A stretch of 64,000 bases of DNA, taken from NCBI RefSeq assembly GCF_003369575.1, contig NZ_PIOC01000010.1:148662-212661 (forward strand), read 5' to 3'. This document shows positions 1 to 8,431 of this stretch, in pieces. Made by a program: the position numbers and the translations under genes. Under the pieces are notes generated by a model. That model had not been told where the DNA came from. It searched no databases and saw nothing but the letters and a program-made list of their open reading frames with translations. This DNA comes from Oceanobacillus arenosus (lineage in GTDB: Bacteria > Bacillota > Bacilli > Bacillales > Amphibacillaceae). The first letter of the stretch is position 1, and every line of letters begins with the position of its first letter.

Positions 1-50
1 AAGTAAAATATGGTGGTTTAGGTGATGTAAGCTTTGCAGTCAAGGAATAA
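1..50 (+). CDS. 3' end of a gene cut by the window edge (possible 2-keto-4-pentenoate hydratase/4-oxalocrotonate decarboxylase)
   Basis: The frame ending in TAA at 48-50 reads VKYGGLGDVSFAVKE. A GLG-(D/E/S)-VS ending followed by a short beta strand is typical of the 2-keto-4-pentenoate hydratase/2-oxohexenedioate decarboxylase family of meta-cleavage pathways. The tautomerase gene that follows 27 nt later makes such an enzyme plausible. Only 15 codons are visible, so the name is an inference; the reading frame itself is fairly secure because of its position directly upstream in the same direction. Confidence 0.45.
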   Translation, partial: VKYGGLGDVSFAVKE

Positions 51-77
51 TCAAAGACATGTCTAGGGGGTGGGGAT

Positions 78-269
78 TTGCCACTAGTAAATATTCAAAT
101 CATGGAAGGAAGGACTCCTGATAAAATTGAAGCACTACTGAAAAATATTACCAATGCTGTCAGTGAGTCATTAGATGCACCAAAAGAAAATGTACGTGTT
201 ATTGTTACGGAAGTACCGAAAACGCATTGGGCGATTGGTGGGGCATCAGCGAAAGAACTTGGTAGATAA
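78..269 (+). CDS. 4-oxalocrotonate tautomerase family protein
   Basis: This is a 63-codon gene, the usual size for a 4-oxalocrotonate tautomerase. Such enzymes ketonise 2-hydroxymuconate in meta-cleavage pathways and form hexamers in the cytoplasm. After removal of the initiator Met, Pro1 is the catalytic base. Arg11 and Arg39 are at the positions used in the classic enzyme, and Trp50 stands where Phe50 usually is. The start is TTG at 78, preceded by a G-rich ribosome binding site (TAGGGGGTGGGG); the next codon is Pro, as the chemistry requires. It sits 27 nt after the truncated upstream gene and converges on the LysR gene, so it probably ends an operon entering from the left. Assignment to the aromatic pathway rests on context. 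Confidence 0.9.
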   Translation: MPLVNIQIMEGRTPDKIEALLKNITNAVSESLDAPKENVRVIVTEVPKTHWAIGGASAKELGR

Positions 270-293
270 TGGAGGGGAGGTAGGGAAACCTAC

Positions 294-1175
294 CTATTCT
301 CCAGAATATCTATGATTAATAACGGAGTAGATAATCCTTTTGGCAAGCATCTCAATCTGAGAGTTTATTCGGTATTGGACAAAGACTTTATTCTGGATAT
401 TGGTAAGCGCTTTAATTTTTTTGATAACGATAGTTGATTTATATTTCCTATCAATACCAAGCTCGGGAATAATTCCAATACCTAATTCATTTGCAACTGC
501 ATTTAAAAGCATTTCGTTATTTTCGACATCAATACGAGTAACATCATGAGCGCTAATGAGTTTATGATCAATAGATTTCCATAACTCAGAGTTTCGCTTA
601 TAGCTTAAGATTGTTTCGCCTTTCAAATCTTCAATGGCTAGCGGTTGTTTTTTGCACAGTCGGTGATCGATTGGTAGAACAACGACAAGATTATTGTCAA
701 ATAAATATTCTGACGTAATATAAGGGCTATTTGGAAGCATATCTCTTGTAAAAACTAAATCAACTTCTTCCAATAGGACCTTTTCATTTAAGCTAACAGA
801 ATCGTAGCCGTCTACTACTTGAACATCGATATTACCAATAGATTTAACCGCTTTCAGTAGTTCGATAATAAAAGAATACGAATACCCTGGAGAGAAGCCA
901 ACCTTGATTACAGGGGATTTTACCATATTTTTGATTTCCTTAGAATGTTTCATATTGATTAAAATATTCTTGGCATATTCTGTAAAAATAATCGCTTCCT
1001 CCGTTAAGGAAATCTCATGGCCGATTCTAGTAAATAATTCACACTTTAATATATCTTCCAGTGATTTTATTCTAGATGTGACAGTCGGTTGTGTGACGTT
1101 AAGTGCATCCGCAGCTTTTGAATAGCTTTTATATTTGGAAACAGTAAGGAAAGTTTCCAATTGGCTTTCATTCAT
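294..1175 (-). CDS. LysR family transcriptional regulator
   Basis: The 293-residue protein has the N-terminal winged helix of LysR regulators (residues ~1-60; ESQLETFLTVSKYKSYSKAA, then TQPTVTSRIKSLE) and a periplasmic-binding-protein-like effector domain from about residue 90 to the end. The start is ATG at 1175 with a GGAGGT site upstream on the minus strand. It is divergent from the ring-hydroxylating dioxygenase operon across a 464-nt intergenic region, the usual layout for a LysR activator of an aromatic catabolic operon that responds to a pathway substrate or intermediate. The regulated target and inducer are inferences. Length and domain order are normal for the family. Confidence 0.92.
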   Translation of the reverse strand: MNESQLETFLTVSKYKSYSKAADALNVTQPTVTSRIKSLEDILKCELFTRIGHEISLTEEAIIFTEYAKNILINMKHSKEIKNMVKSPVIKVGFSPGYSYSFIIELLKAVKSIGNIDVQVVDGYDSVSLNEKVLLEEVDLVFTRDMLPNSPYITSEYLFDNNLVVVLPIDHRLCKKQPLAIEDLKGETILSYKRNSELWKSIDHKLISAHDVTRIDVENNEMLLNAVANELGIGIIPELGIDRKYKSTIVIKKIKALTNIQNKVFVQYRINSQIEMLAKRIIYSVINHRYSGE

Positions 1176-1639
1176 CTAATTACCTCCGAGGCCAACTTAA
1201 TTAATGTCTAGTACTATGAACCAAAAATGTAATAAATTGTTTGCTTTCGTTTAATTTTGCAGAAAGTTTTCTAATATCAATCCAGATAATTAACAAGCTT
1301 CATAGTATAAATGATAGGCCATTAAATCCTAATTAGTCAATTGAAATAGCGTCAATAAATAGAAAAAGAAATATTTTACAAAAAATCAGTATTATAATTA
1401 TCTTTGAAATTAACGGAAAAGCAAAATAAATTCAATTGGAATCAAAGTAATCAGTCTTCTATAATTAATATAAGCCAAGGTATTAAAATTAGCGAATGAA
1501 ATGTAAGTGATTACATTAATATTTACCTACAGATGGAGTTAGCTTTGTAACTGGAAGATAACAAATAAAAATGGTGATGGTGATATGCTTTAACCTACAT
1601 GCTAGCCAAATTAATTCAATCATAAATGGAGGGCTTAAA
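1176..1639. promoter_or_regulatory. Divergent LysR/dioxygenase control region with inverted 9-mers
   Basis: This 464-nt AT-rich region separates the LysR gene from the Rieske dioxygenase gene and should hold both promoters. An exact inverted pair is visible: TACTATGAA at 1212-1220 and TTCATAGTA at 1299-1307. These could be regulator half-sites, although the ~78-nt gap is long for one LysR tetramer footprint. No convincing ORF lies here. An ATG at 1571 is in frame with the dioxygenase but lacks a ribosome binding site and would add 23 residues that do not look like the family. Confidence 0.4.
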
Positions 1640-2917
1640 ATGGAGCGCATTATACAAGACAATGTAGAGAAAAGTGAGTTTCTTGTGAATCGACGTGTCT
1701 TTACTGATAAGGAAATTTTAGCAAGAGAACGTGCTGAAATATTTAATAAGTGTTGGTTATTCATTGGACATGTAACCGAAATTCCCGAAGCCGGTGATTA
1801 TAAACGAAAAAAAGTAGGTGGGCGTAACTTACTGTTTGTCCATAGTCAAGATGGTGAAATTAGAGCATTATTCAATACTTGTCCACATCGTGGTGCACTT
1901 GTTTGTAGGGAGGATTCAGGGAATTCAAGGGTTTTTCGCTGCTTCTACCATGCGTGGAGTTTTAAAAATGATGGTGAATTAGTAGGGATGCCTGGAAAGG
2001 ATGGTTTTCCTGAAGGGTTCAATGATGAAGGAACCAAGAATATGAAAGCGGTTAATAGGTTAGAGAACTATCGTGGATTCATGTTTGTTAACTTCGATGA
2101 AAATGCTATTTCGCTGGAAGAATACTTAGGAAATGCGAAGGAATATATTGACCTAGTAGTTGATCAATCCGAGTACGGAATGGAAGCCCTTGGTGGGGTT
2201 CAGCAATATAGTGTAAGAGCAAACTGGAAGCTATTAGCGGAAAACAGTGTAGATCTATATCATGGTATGCCAACACATAAGACATATTTCGATATTAAAC
2301 AAGCACAAGATCCTAACTTAAAACGTGTGAGACTAGAAGGAAAAGGAATTAATTTGGGTAACGGACATAGTGTTATCGAATATGTCGCCCCATGGGGAAG
2401 ACCAGTTGCCCAATGGACCCCGATTTGGGATGAAGAATTTAAAAATGACATGGAGAAAATGAAAGAAAAATTAGCAGAACGTTTTGGAGAAGAACGCGCG
2501 AATCGTATCGCAAATTACAACCGAAACATTGTCATTTTCCCAAATCTTGTAATCAATGACATTATGGCTGTAACTGCTAGAACCTTTTATCCGTCATCAC
2601 CGGGCTATATGGAAGTTCAGGGGTATTCACTAGCTCCTAAGGGTGAAAGTGATAAGCACCGTTTAGCTAGAAATAATAACTTCCTAGAGTTCCTGGGACC
2701 AGGTGGCTTTGCAACCCCAGATGATAATGAGGCACTTGAATTATGTCAGGAAGCTTATAACAATAACGGGGAAATGCAATGGAATGATATTTCTAAAGGG
2801 ATGGTAAGAGGGGAAGGAAATGCATTAGCAACAGATGAACTGCAAATGCGGAGCTTCTGGAGACATTATAATTCAATTATTGCAGCATCCTTGAATAAGG
2901 AGGTTGCACATCAATGA
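1640..2917 (+). CDS. Aromatic ring-hydroxylating dioxygenase, large (alpha) Rieske subunit
   Basis: The 425-residue protein is the catalytic subunit of a Rieske non-heme iron oxygenase, which adds O2 across an aromatic ring. The Rieske [2Fe-2S] ligands are Cys81-X-His83 (CPHRG) and Cys101-X2-His104 (CFYHAW), separated by 17 residues as in the family. The mononuclear iron site is seen as Asp205, His208 and His213 (NSVDLYHGMPTH). ATG 1640 is chosen because GGAGGG lies 7 nt upstream. The stop overlaps the start of the beta subunit gene (ATGA), so the two are translationally coupled. The reductase, ferredoxin and ring-cleavage genes downstream complete the system. The natural substrate cannot be read from the sequence; an aromatic acid is plausible. 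Confidence 0.95.
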   Translation: MERIIQDNVEKSEFLVNRRVFTDKEILARERAEIFNKCWLFIGHVTEIPEAGDYKRKKVGGRNLLFVHSQDGEIRALFNTCPHRGALVCREDSGNSRVFRCFYHAWSFKNDGELVGMPGKDGFPEGFNDEGTKNMKAVNRLENYRGFMFVNFDENAISLEEYLGNAKEYIDLVVDQSEYGMEALGGVQQYSVRANWKLLAENSVDLYHGMPTHKTYFDIKQAQDPNLKRVRLEGKGINLGNGHSVIEYVAPWGRPVAQWTPIWDEEFKNDMEKMKEKLAERFGEERANRIANYNRNIVIFPNLVINDIMAVTARTFYPSSPGYMEVQGYSLAPKGESDKHRLARNNNFLEFLGPGGFATPDDNEALELCQEAYNNNGEMQWNDISKGMVRGEGNALATDELQMRSFWRHYNSIIAASLNKEVAHQ

Positions 2918-3402
2918 CTGTAAAAACAATAGAGCGTCAGGATATCGTCGACTTTCTTTACACAGAAGCGAAAATACTGGATGAGTGGAAATTAAATGAT
3001 TGGGCAGCATTGTTCACGGATGATGGTACTTATATTGTCCCACCGATAGGCGAACCAGAAGCAATCCCAACTAAATCGCTATTCTATATTCATGATAACC
3101 GCTCGCGACTTCAAGAACGAGCAGAAAGACTGTTAAAGAAAGAAGCGCATGTTGAATATCCCCACTCTACTACGACTAGAAATTACCATAATATTTTAGT
3201 AGGTGATTTGAATTCAGATGTAATTACAGTGGAGTGCAATTTTACAACACACCGTACGAAAAGAGAAGTTGTTGACACGTTTATCGGCAAAATAAAATAT
3301 GAAATTGTACGTGATAATGACCGTTTAGCGATTCAAAGGAAAAAAGTTGTTCTGAATCTAGACAGTTTACGACCACATGGGAAAATCAGCTTGATCCTGT
3401 AG
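2914..3402 (+). CDS. Aromatic ring-hydroxylating dioxygenase, small (beta) subunit
   Basis: The 162-residue protein matches the small subunit of ring-hydroxylating dioxygenases, an NTF2/SnoaL-like cone fold that forms the structural trimer in an alpha3beta3 oxygenase. Recognisable features are the N-terminal helix with FLYTEAKILDEWKLNDWAAL, the segment LFTDDGTYIVP, and the C-terminal strand region with KKVVLNLDSL. Its ATG overlaps the alpha-subunit stop by 4 nt, as usual for these pairs. A beta subunit argues that this is a two-component-oxygenase type enzyme (benzoate/biphenyl/cumate-like) rather than a single-subunit phthalate-type one. Confidence 0.92.
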   Translation: MTVKTIERQDIVDFLYTEAKILDEWKLNDWAALFTDDGTYIVPPIGEPEAIPTKSLFYIHDNRSRLQERAERLLKKEAHVEYPHSTTTRNYHNILVGDLNSDVITVECNFTTHRTKREVVDTFIGKIKYEIVRDNDRLAIQRKKVVLNLDSLRPHGKISLIL

Positions 3403-3432
3403 AAATTTACTTCATGAAAGGTGGTGCGTGAT

Positions 3433-4482
3433 ATGAGTAACGAGAAAGAAGTAGTTGATATCACCATTATTGGTGGTGGTCCAGTGGGTATGTTTACTGC
3501 CTTTTATGCAGGCATGCGCCAGGCAACTGTGAAGTTAATCGAAAGTCTACCACAGCTAGGTGGACAGCTTGCCGCATTATATCCTGATAAATACGTCTAT
3601 GATGTGGCAGGATTTCCTAAGATAAAGGCTAGTGAGCTAGTGGATCGGTTAGAAGAGCAAATGAAACAATTCGAGCAGAAGATTTGTTTGAATGAAGAAG
3701 TTATCGAGGTAACAAAGGAAGATAATGTATTCAAGCTAATTACAAGCACAGCAATCCATTATTCCAAAACAATTATTATTACTGCTGGAAACGGTGCTTT
3801 TAAACCGAGGACTATGAATCTAGATGATGAAGCTAAATTTGATAATACGAATCTACATTACAGTATTAAAGACATCCAAGATTTTGCTAATAAAGATGTT
3901 GTAATTTTCGGTGGCGGTGATTCAGCAGTTGATTGGGCTTTAATGCTGGATAAAATAGCTGCTAGTGTTTCATTAGTCCATAGAAGAGATAAGTTTCGAG
4001 CACATGAGCACAGTGTTAAACAATTAAAGGAATGCTCGGTTAATATTCTTACTCCATATGTTCCTACTGCGCTACTAGGGGACTCAAAGCTGGAATCTAT
4101 TATTTTGAAGGAATCAAAGACAAAAGAGGAAATCGAGTTAAGGGCAGATCATTATTTAGTGAATTATGGCTTTATCTCCAATTTAGGCCCGATTAATAAT
4201 TGGGGACTGGAAATAGAGAAGCAATCGATATTAGTCAATTCAAGGGCAGAGACGAATATTCCAGGAATTTATGCTGTTGGCGATATTGCAACCTATCCCG
4301 GGAAGGTCGAGTTAATGGCGACTGGTTTTGGTGAAGCACCAATCGCGGTTAGTAATGCGAAGGTATTCATCGATCCGAATGAATCAATGCATGTTGCTCA
4401 TAGTACATCGATTATGAGTAGAAAGAGTCATCAGAAGAAGAAAGAAACAACTTCGCAGACAAAAGCGCAAGCGTCCGTTTAA
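3433..4482 (+). CDS. Ferredoxin--NADP(+) reductase, thioredoxin-reductase-like type
   Basis: The 349-residue flavoprotein resembles the Bacillus YumC/Chlorobium type ferredoxin-NADP reductase. The FAD-binding motif is near the N-terminus ([10 protein letters not shown], about residues 11-20), the NAD(P)H motif in the middle ([14 protein letters not shown]) and the second FAD motif near the C-terminus ([13 protein letters not shown]). The CxxC redox pair of thioredoxin reductases is absent, which separates it from TrxB. A Lys/Ser/Thr-rich tail of about 20 residues follows the conserved end. ATG 3433 follows AAAGGTGG; a GTG at 3421 in the same frame lies inside that site. Placement inside the dioxygenase operon, with a ferredoxin gene at its end, suggests a dedicated NADPH-to-ferredoxin supply. 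Confidence 0.88.
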   Translation: MSNEKEVVDITIIGGGPVGMFTAFYAGMRQATVKLIESLPQLGGQLAALYPDKYVYDVAGFPKIKASELVDRLEEQMKQFEQKICLNEEVIEVTKEDNVFKLITSTAIHYSKTIIITAGNGAFKPRTMNLDDEAKFDNTNLHYSIKDIQDFANKDVVIFGGGDSAVDWALMLDKIAASVSLVHRRDKFRAHEHSVKQLKECSVNILTPYVPTALLGDSKLESIILKESKTKEEIELRADHYLVNYGFISNLGPINNWGLEIEKQSILVNSRAETNIPGIYAVGDIATYPGKVELMATGFGEAPIAVSNAKVFIDPNESMHVAHSTSIMSRKSHQKKKETTSQTKAQASV

Positions 4483-4605
4483 CGGCATACGGAGGGAAGA
4501 CTTTTTCTAGTAGTCGCTGGAGATAGGCGTGGCCAACATTAGAATTGGATAGAGTATCTCTATTATTCTATTTCAAATTAAAAATATACTTAGGGGTGAA
4601 GGAAT

Positions 4606-5613
4606 ATGTCAAAGGTTTCAGAGGAAATAATTCAAGAGTCAGCACAAGTAAGGTTAGATAATTATTTGCGAACGGTTGCACATTTAGGACATGTAGAAAT
4701 AAGTGTAACTAAATTTGAAGAGTCTTTATCGTTCTATAGGGAAATAATGGGATTAGAAGTAACAGAAATAGATGGGGATCGCGCTTATTTAAGAGCGTGG
4801 CAGGATTATGACCACCATACATTGGTATTAAAAGCAGCTAATGTTTCCGAGGTGAATCGTGTTGGTTGGCGTGTAGCAACCAAAGAATCTCTAGAGCTAT
4901 TCGAAACGCAATTAACTAAAATGAATATTGAGTTTAGCTGGATCGATGGTGGAAGTAAGAAAGCATTAGGTGATGCCATTCATTTTACATCACCATCGGG
5001 AATTCCGATTGAGCTATATTGGGAAAAGGAATTATTCGTTACAGACGATCCGAAACTGAAATCTCCATTACCAAGTCATCCAAGTAAATATCCAGCGAGA
5101 GGTGTTTCACCACGCCGCTTCGACCACGTGAATTTCATGGTAGATGATGTTCAGAAGGAGCAGCAATGGTGGACCGAATTACTTGGTATTCACCATCGTT
5201 ACTTCGTTCAAAATAAAGAAGATATCCGACTTGGTTCATGGTTAAGCAGAACAAACATTGCACATGAGATTGCATTTATGAGAAACGGCAACCAAAATGG
5301 AGGCATTTTCCATCATCTGGCATACTATCTCGATTCACCTGATGAACTATTACGTGCAGCAAATATTATGGCGGAAAATGGAATTAAAATAGAGTGGGGA
5401 CCTGGTAAGCATGGAACAAGTGGCGCGCAATTCATCTATGTTTTCGAGCCATCAGGTCACCGAGTTGAAATTTGGACAGGCGGAATTTTAATGTTTGCAC
5501 CGGACTGGAAGCCAATCGAATGGCCAGCAGGGGTTGGCGAGCTTGGTTTGGAAATGTGGGGAAGCAAGCCGCCAGAAAGCTACTTTACTTACGGCACGAA
5601 ATTAGGAAAATAA
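4606..5613 (+). CDS. Type I extradiol ring-cleavage dioxygenase (catechol 2,3-dioxygenase family)
   Basis: The 335-residue protein has two vicinal-oxygen-chelate domains (about residues 25-140 and 170-295), as in two-domain catechol 2,3-dioxygenases. Expected Fe(II) ligands are visible in the second domain: His174 (RRFDHVNF), His236 or His237 (IFHHLAYY) and Glu288 (SGHRVEIWTGG), the last within the extradiol signature. It opens the ring of a catechol next to its hydroxyls. ATG 4606 follows AGGGGTGAAGG. There is a 123-nt gap after the reductase gene. The following amidohydrolase suggests that the ring-cleavage product still carries a carboxyl group. Catechol itself as substrate is therefore not assured. 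Confidence 0.92.
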   Translation: MSKVSEEIIQESAQVRLDNYLRTVAHLGHVEISVTKFEESLSFYREIMGLEVTEIDGDRAYLRAWQDYDHHTLVLKAANVSEVNRVGWRVATKESLELFETQLTKMNIEFSWIDGGSKKALGDAIHFTSPSGIPIELYWEKELFVTDDPKLKSPLPSHPSKYPARGVSPRRFDHVNFMVDDVQKEQQWWTELLGIHHRYFVQNKEDIRLGSWLSRTNIAHEIAFMRNGNQNGGIFHHLAYYLDSPDELLRAANIMAENGIKIEWGPGKHGTSGAQFIYVFEPSGHRVEIWTGGILMFAPDWKPIEWPAGVGELGLEMWGSKPPESYFTYGTKLGK

Positions 5614-5621
5614 AATGGGCG

Positions 5622-5649
5622 GAGATAGACATGCTTGATTGTCTATCTC
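5622..5649 (+). other. Intergenic hairpin in the aromatic operon
   Basis: GAGATAGAC at 5622-5630 is perfectly complementary to GTCTATCTC at 5641-5649 with a 10-nt loop. It lies between the ring-cleavage dioxygenase and the amidohydrolase genes. No U-run follows, so it is not a typical terminator. An mRNA stability or processing role is possible but unproven. Confidence 0.55.
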
Positions 5650-5686
5650 TAAAATTCAAAAATATAAATGCTAGGGGAGTCCAACA

Positions 5687-6757
5687 ATGGGGAAAAGCTT
5701 AAGGATTGATTTTCATACACATGTAATATCAGAGGAATTCTTAAATTTAGCTGAAAAATATGGGGATGATCGTTGGCCAATCTTAGAGAAAACATGTGAC
5801 TGTGGTGCCAACATTATGGTAAAGGGCAAGAAATTTAGAGAAATTACGGATCAAGCATGGGATACTAATACACGATTAAAGGATATGGAGAATGAAGGAA
5901 TTGATATTCAAGTTCTATCTCCAATTCCTGTTACGTTTAGTTATTGGTCAGATCCAGAACAAGGGTTGGAACTGGCAAGATCCCAGAATGATTTTATCGC
6001 TTCAATTGTAAAAGAGCATCCAACGAAATTTATCGGTTTAGCTACTGTTCCGTTGCAGGATGTTGATTTAGCAATCCAGGAAATGGATAGGGCAGTTAAT
6101 GAACTAGGGCTCCGAGGGGTTCAAATCGGCAGTAATGTTAATGGTAAGAATTTGGATGATGATGCACTCGATTTATTATTCAAGGCTGCGAATGATAAAA
6201 ATGTGCCACTATTTGTTCATCCATGGGAGACAATGGGAAGAGAAAGAATGCCAAGACATAATTTTATGTATATGGTTGGTATGCCATCGGAAACAGCACT
6301 TGCAGCTGGAAGCATTATTATGAGCGGAATGCTTGATAAATATCCTAACTTAAAAATTTGCTTCGCACATGGCGGTGGGTCCCTTCCATATTTATTACCT
6401 AGAATGGACAAAGGCTGGAATGTATGGCCACATATAAGAAAGACGGAGAAGGCTCCAAGTCATTATGCTAAATTACTTTATTATGACACGCTAGTTTATG
6501 ATGAAAACAACTTACAATTTATGATTGACCGTTTCGGAGCGGACCAAATCATAGCTGGGTCAGACTATCCATTTCTGCTTCGTGAAGCACCATCTGGAGA
6601 AGTGGTTGATAAAGTAACAACATTGAATGACGAAGAAAAGAAAAGAATCCATGGGCTGAATGCTCTGCAATTTTTAGGATTAGATGTTAATGACTATCAA
6701 CAGGCTGATCGTAGAGTAATCAATGAACAGGAGGAAGCAACGCCAAATCTTAGATAA
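5687..6757 (+). CDS. Amidohydrolase family protein, ACMSD-like (probable decarboxylase)
   Basis: The 356-residue TIM-barrel protein belongs to the amidohydrolase-2/ACMSD family, whose members are zinc-dependent decarboxylases or hydrolases. Metal-binding elements are visible: His10-Thr-His12 in the first strand, FVHPWE near residue 178, CFAHGGGS further on, and the catalytic Asp in AGSDYPF. The order extradiol dioxygenase then ACMSD-like enzyme suggests removal of CO2 from a carboxylated ring-fission product, in the manner of 2-amino-3-carboxymuconate semialdehyde decarboxylase. That role is inferred from position. The start is ATG 5687 after AGGGGAG. A ferredoxin gene follows after 15 nt. 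Confidence 0.85.
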   Translation: MGKSLRIDFHTHVISEEFLNLAEKYGDDRWPILEKTCDCGANIMVKGKKFREITDQAWDTNTRLKDMENEGIDIQVLSPIPVTFSYWSDPEQGLELARSQNDFIASIVKEHPTKFIGLATVPLQDVDLAIQEMDRAVNELGLRGVQIGSNVNGKNLDDDALDLLFKAANDKNVPLFVHPWETMGRERMPRHNFMYMVGMPSETALAAGSIIMSGMLDKYPNLKICFAHGGGSLPYLLPRMDKGWNVWPHIRKTEKAPSHYAKLLYYDTLVYDENNLQFMIDRFGADQIIAGSDYPFLLREAPSGEVVDKVTTLNDEEKKRIHGLNALQFLGLDVNDYQQADRRVINEQEEATPNLR

Positions 6758-6772
6758 AGGGAGAGGGTAATC

Positions 6773-7006
6773 TTGGCATTTGTCATTACACATCCATGTA
6801 CAAATGAAAAAGCAGGAGAATGTGTCAGTATTTGTCCAGTAGATTGTATTACTGAAGGACCTGATCAATATTTTATTGATCCAAATGCATGTATTGATTG
6901 TGGTGCTTGCGTTGCTGCATGTCCAGTCGAAGCAATCATTGATGAGCATGATTTATCCGAAGAACAAGAAGTATATTTGGAGAAAGCAGAGAGCTTTTTT
7001 GGATAG
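6773..7006 (+). CDS. Ferredoxin, seven-iron [3Fe-4S][4Fe-4S] or 2[4Fe-4S] type
   Basis: The 77-residue protein has Cys9-X7-Cys17-X3-Cys21-Pro, Cys25, and Cys40-X2-Cys43-X2-Cys46-X3-Cys50-Pro. The widened first spacing (X7) is that of seven-iron ferredoxins with one [3Fe-4S] and one [4Fe-4S] cluster. The acidic C-terminus and lack of signal peptide fit a soluble electron carrier. The start is TTG 6773 after GGGAGAGGG. It is the last gene of the aromatic operon, so it probably carries electrons from the TrxR-like reductase to the Rieske oxygenase, a role more often taken by [2Fe-2S] ferredoxins. Cluster type cannot be settled from sequence alone. Confidence 0.9.
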   Translation: MAFVITHPCTNEKAGECVSICPVDCITEGPDQYFIDPNACIDCGACVAACPVEAIIDEHDLSEEQEVYLEKAESFFG

Positions 7007-7190
7007 ATGATGCGGTGTGCTAAGATGAGTTACTTATAATAGCTGCTAAAGAAATAGGTTTCCATTAAGTGTTTGCTTATTGGTGACCCTTTTCTATTTT
7101 CTTCATCTTACCAAATAAAAAAATGGAGAGCTTTATACTGAAACTCCCCATCTGATATTTAAAAATACGATTAACTTTTTAACCTGAGTA

Positions 7191-8279
7191 TTACTTACTC
7201 AATTGATCCACTGCTAAGATCGCTGAAGCGACATCGTCTGCTGTGATTGTTGAAGAAAGATTGCCCATTGTTTCACCTTCTTTTGTTGCAGCTTCTCCGA
7301 CTCTAAGCAGATCCTCATAAGAAACTTCATCCAGATGCATTTCTTTCAATGTTGTTGGTAAACCAAGCGAACGATAGAATTCGATATATTTCAATATTTC
7401 ATATTGCGGATGTAATTCAAGTACTAGCTGTGTTAAGGTTCCATATGCAACTTTCTCTCCGTGAGTAAGATGGTGAATATCACCTTCCAGCACTGTGAAG
7501 CCATTATGAATTGCATGGGCACCAGCTAGTCCACCACTTTCAAATCCAAGGCCGGATAATAATGTGTTTGCTTCAACAACTGCCTCAACATGTTGCGTTA
7601 CTAGTCCTTTTTCCACTGCCTTTAGCGCTGCTTCTCCATAGGCAAATAGCGTTTTTTCGCAAGCCTCAGCAATTGCGCTGGCAGCAATACTTGTCTTACC
7701 GCCTGCCATTGTATCCCCATTGCTTTTTATCGTTGATCTTGCTTCGATCCAAGTAGCCATCGCATCTGCAATCCCTGAGGCAAATAATCGTGGAGGCGCT
7801 CCTGCAACTACTTTTGTATCAACGAGTACGAGCTCTGGATTTTTATCATAAAATTTATAGGATTCAAAAACACCGTCATCACTGTAAATAACAGATAATG
7901 CACTTGTCGGCGCATCGGTAGAAGCAGTCGTTGGAACAATAATAACACTCACTGCTAAATCATCTGCAATCGCTTTCGCGGTATCGAGTGTTTTTCCGCC
8001 ACCAACACCAATTACAGTATCAACTGCATATTCTTTTCCTTCGTTGACAACACGCTCGACTTCATTTAATGAAGCTTCGCCGTTAAATTCTACATAATGA
8101 AAATCTACATTTTCTGATTTTAAGCTTTCTTCAATTATTGCACCAGTAATCCCCCAAACAACTTCATCTGAAAGAATTAAGGGTTTTTTCCCAATTGATT
8201 TTACATGTTGCCCAATACTTTGTAATGCGTCCTTACCTTGAATATACTTACTAGGTGACGTAAAGATAATGTTTGACAT
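7191..8279 (-). CDS. gldA: Glycerol dehydrogenase (NAD-dependent, iron/zinc-containing ADH superfamily)
   Basis: The 362-residue cytoplasmic enzyme matches glycerol dehydrogenase, which oxidises glycerol to dihydroxyacetone with NAD. The nucleotide-binding [13 protein letters not shown] is present, as are metal ligands in GIADAMATW (Asp), AGAHAIHNG (His) and [10 protein letters not shown] (His). The start is ATG 8279 after AAAGGAGCG on the minus strand. An in-frame ATG at 8396 would add 39 unrelated residues and would run across the promoter, so it is rejected. A sigma-A promoter and an 18-bp palindrome of Rex/Fnr type lie directly upstream, so redox control is likely. It is monocistronic here. 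Confidence 0.93.
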   Translation of the reverse strand: MSNIIFTSPSKYIQGKDALQSIGQHVKSIGKKPLILSDEVVWGITGAIIEESLKSENVDFHYVEFNGEASLNEVERVVNEGKEYAVDTVIGVGGGKTLDTAKAIADDLAVSVIIVPTTASTDAPTSALSVIYSDDGVFESYKFYDKNPELVLVDTKVVAGAPPRLFASGIADAMATWIEARSTIKSNGDTMAGGKTSIAASAIAEACEKTLFAYGEAALKAVEKGLVTQHVEAVVEANTLLSGLGFESGGLAGAHAIHNGFTVLEGDIHHLTHGEKVAYGTLTQLVLELHPQYEILKYIEFYRSLGLPTTLKEMHLDEVSYEDLLRVGEAATKEGETMGNLSSTITADDVASAILAVDQLSK

Positions 8280-8312
8280 GCAATCGCTCCTTTGAATGTA
8301 GTTTACGTTTTC

Positions 8313-8352
8313 ATTATACCATAGTAATTTACATATGTGAAATATTTCACAT
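8313..8352 (-). promoter_or_regulatory. gldA promoter overlapped by a Rex/Fnr-like palindrome
   Basis: On the minus strand there is TTCACA (plus 8336-8341), a 17-bp spacer and TATAAT (plus 8313-8318), a near-consensus sigma-A promoter 33 nt from the gldA start. The -35 box lies inside a perfect 18-bp palindrome, ATGTGAAATATTTCACAT, at 8335-8352. This matches the Gram-positive Rex operator form TGTGAA-N4-TTCACA and also the Crp/Fnr form TGTGA-N6-TCACA. A site covering the -35 box suggests repression, as expected of Rex sensing NADH/NAD. Confidence 0.75.
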
Positions 8353-8412
8353 TTAATTGATGTTATTTTGCGAATCTTCACATTGCCCTCGTTCAAAAGA
8401 TGCTGAAAAATA

Positions 8413-8431
8413 AATAGTTTAGTAAACTATT
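8413..8431. promoter_or_regulatory. 19-bp palindromic operator-like site
   Basis: AATAGTTTAGTAAACTATT has 9-bp arms around a single central base. It lies in the region between the divergent gldA and acetyltransferase genes, about 60 nt upstream of the gldA -35 box and 140 nt before the acetyltransferase. It has the shape of a dimeric repressor site; the factor is unknown. Confidence 0.4.

Noticed and set aside
1571-1639. Upstream start for the Rieske alpha subunit at 1571
   Set aside because: No ribosome binding site precedes it, and GGAGGG is properly spaced before ATG 1640, which gives the family N-terminus.
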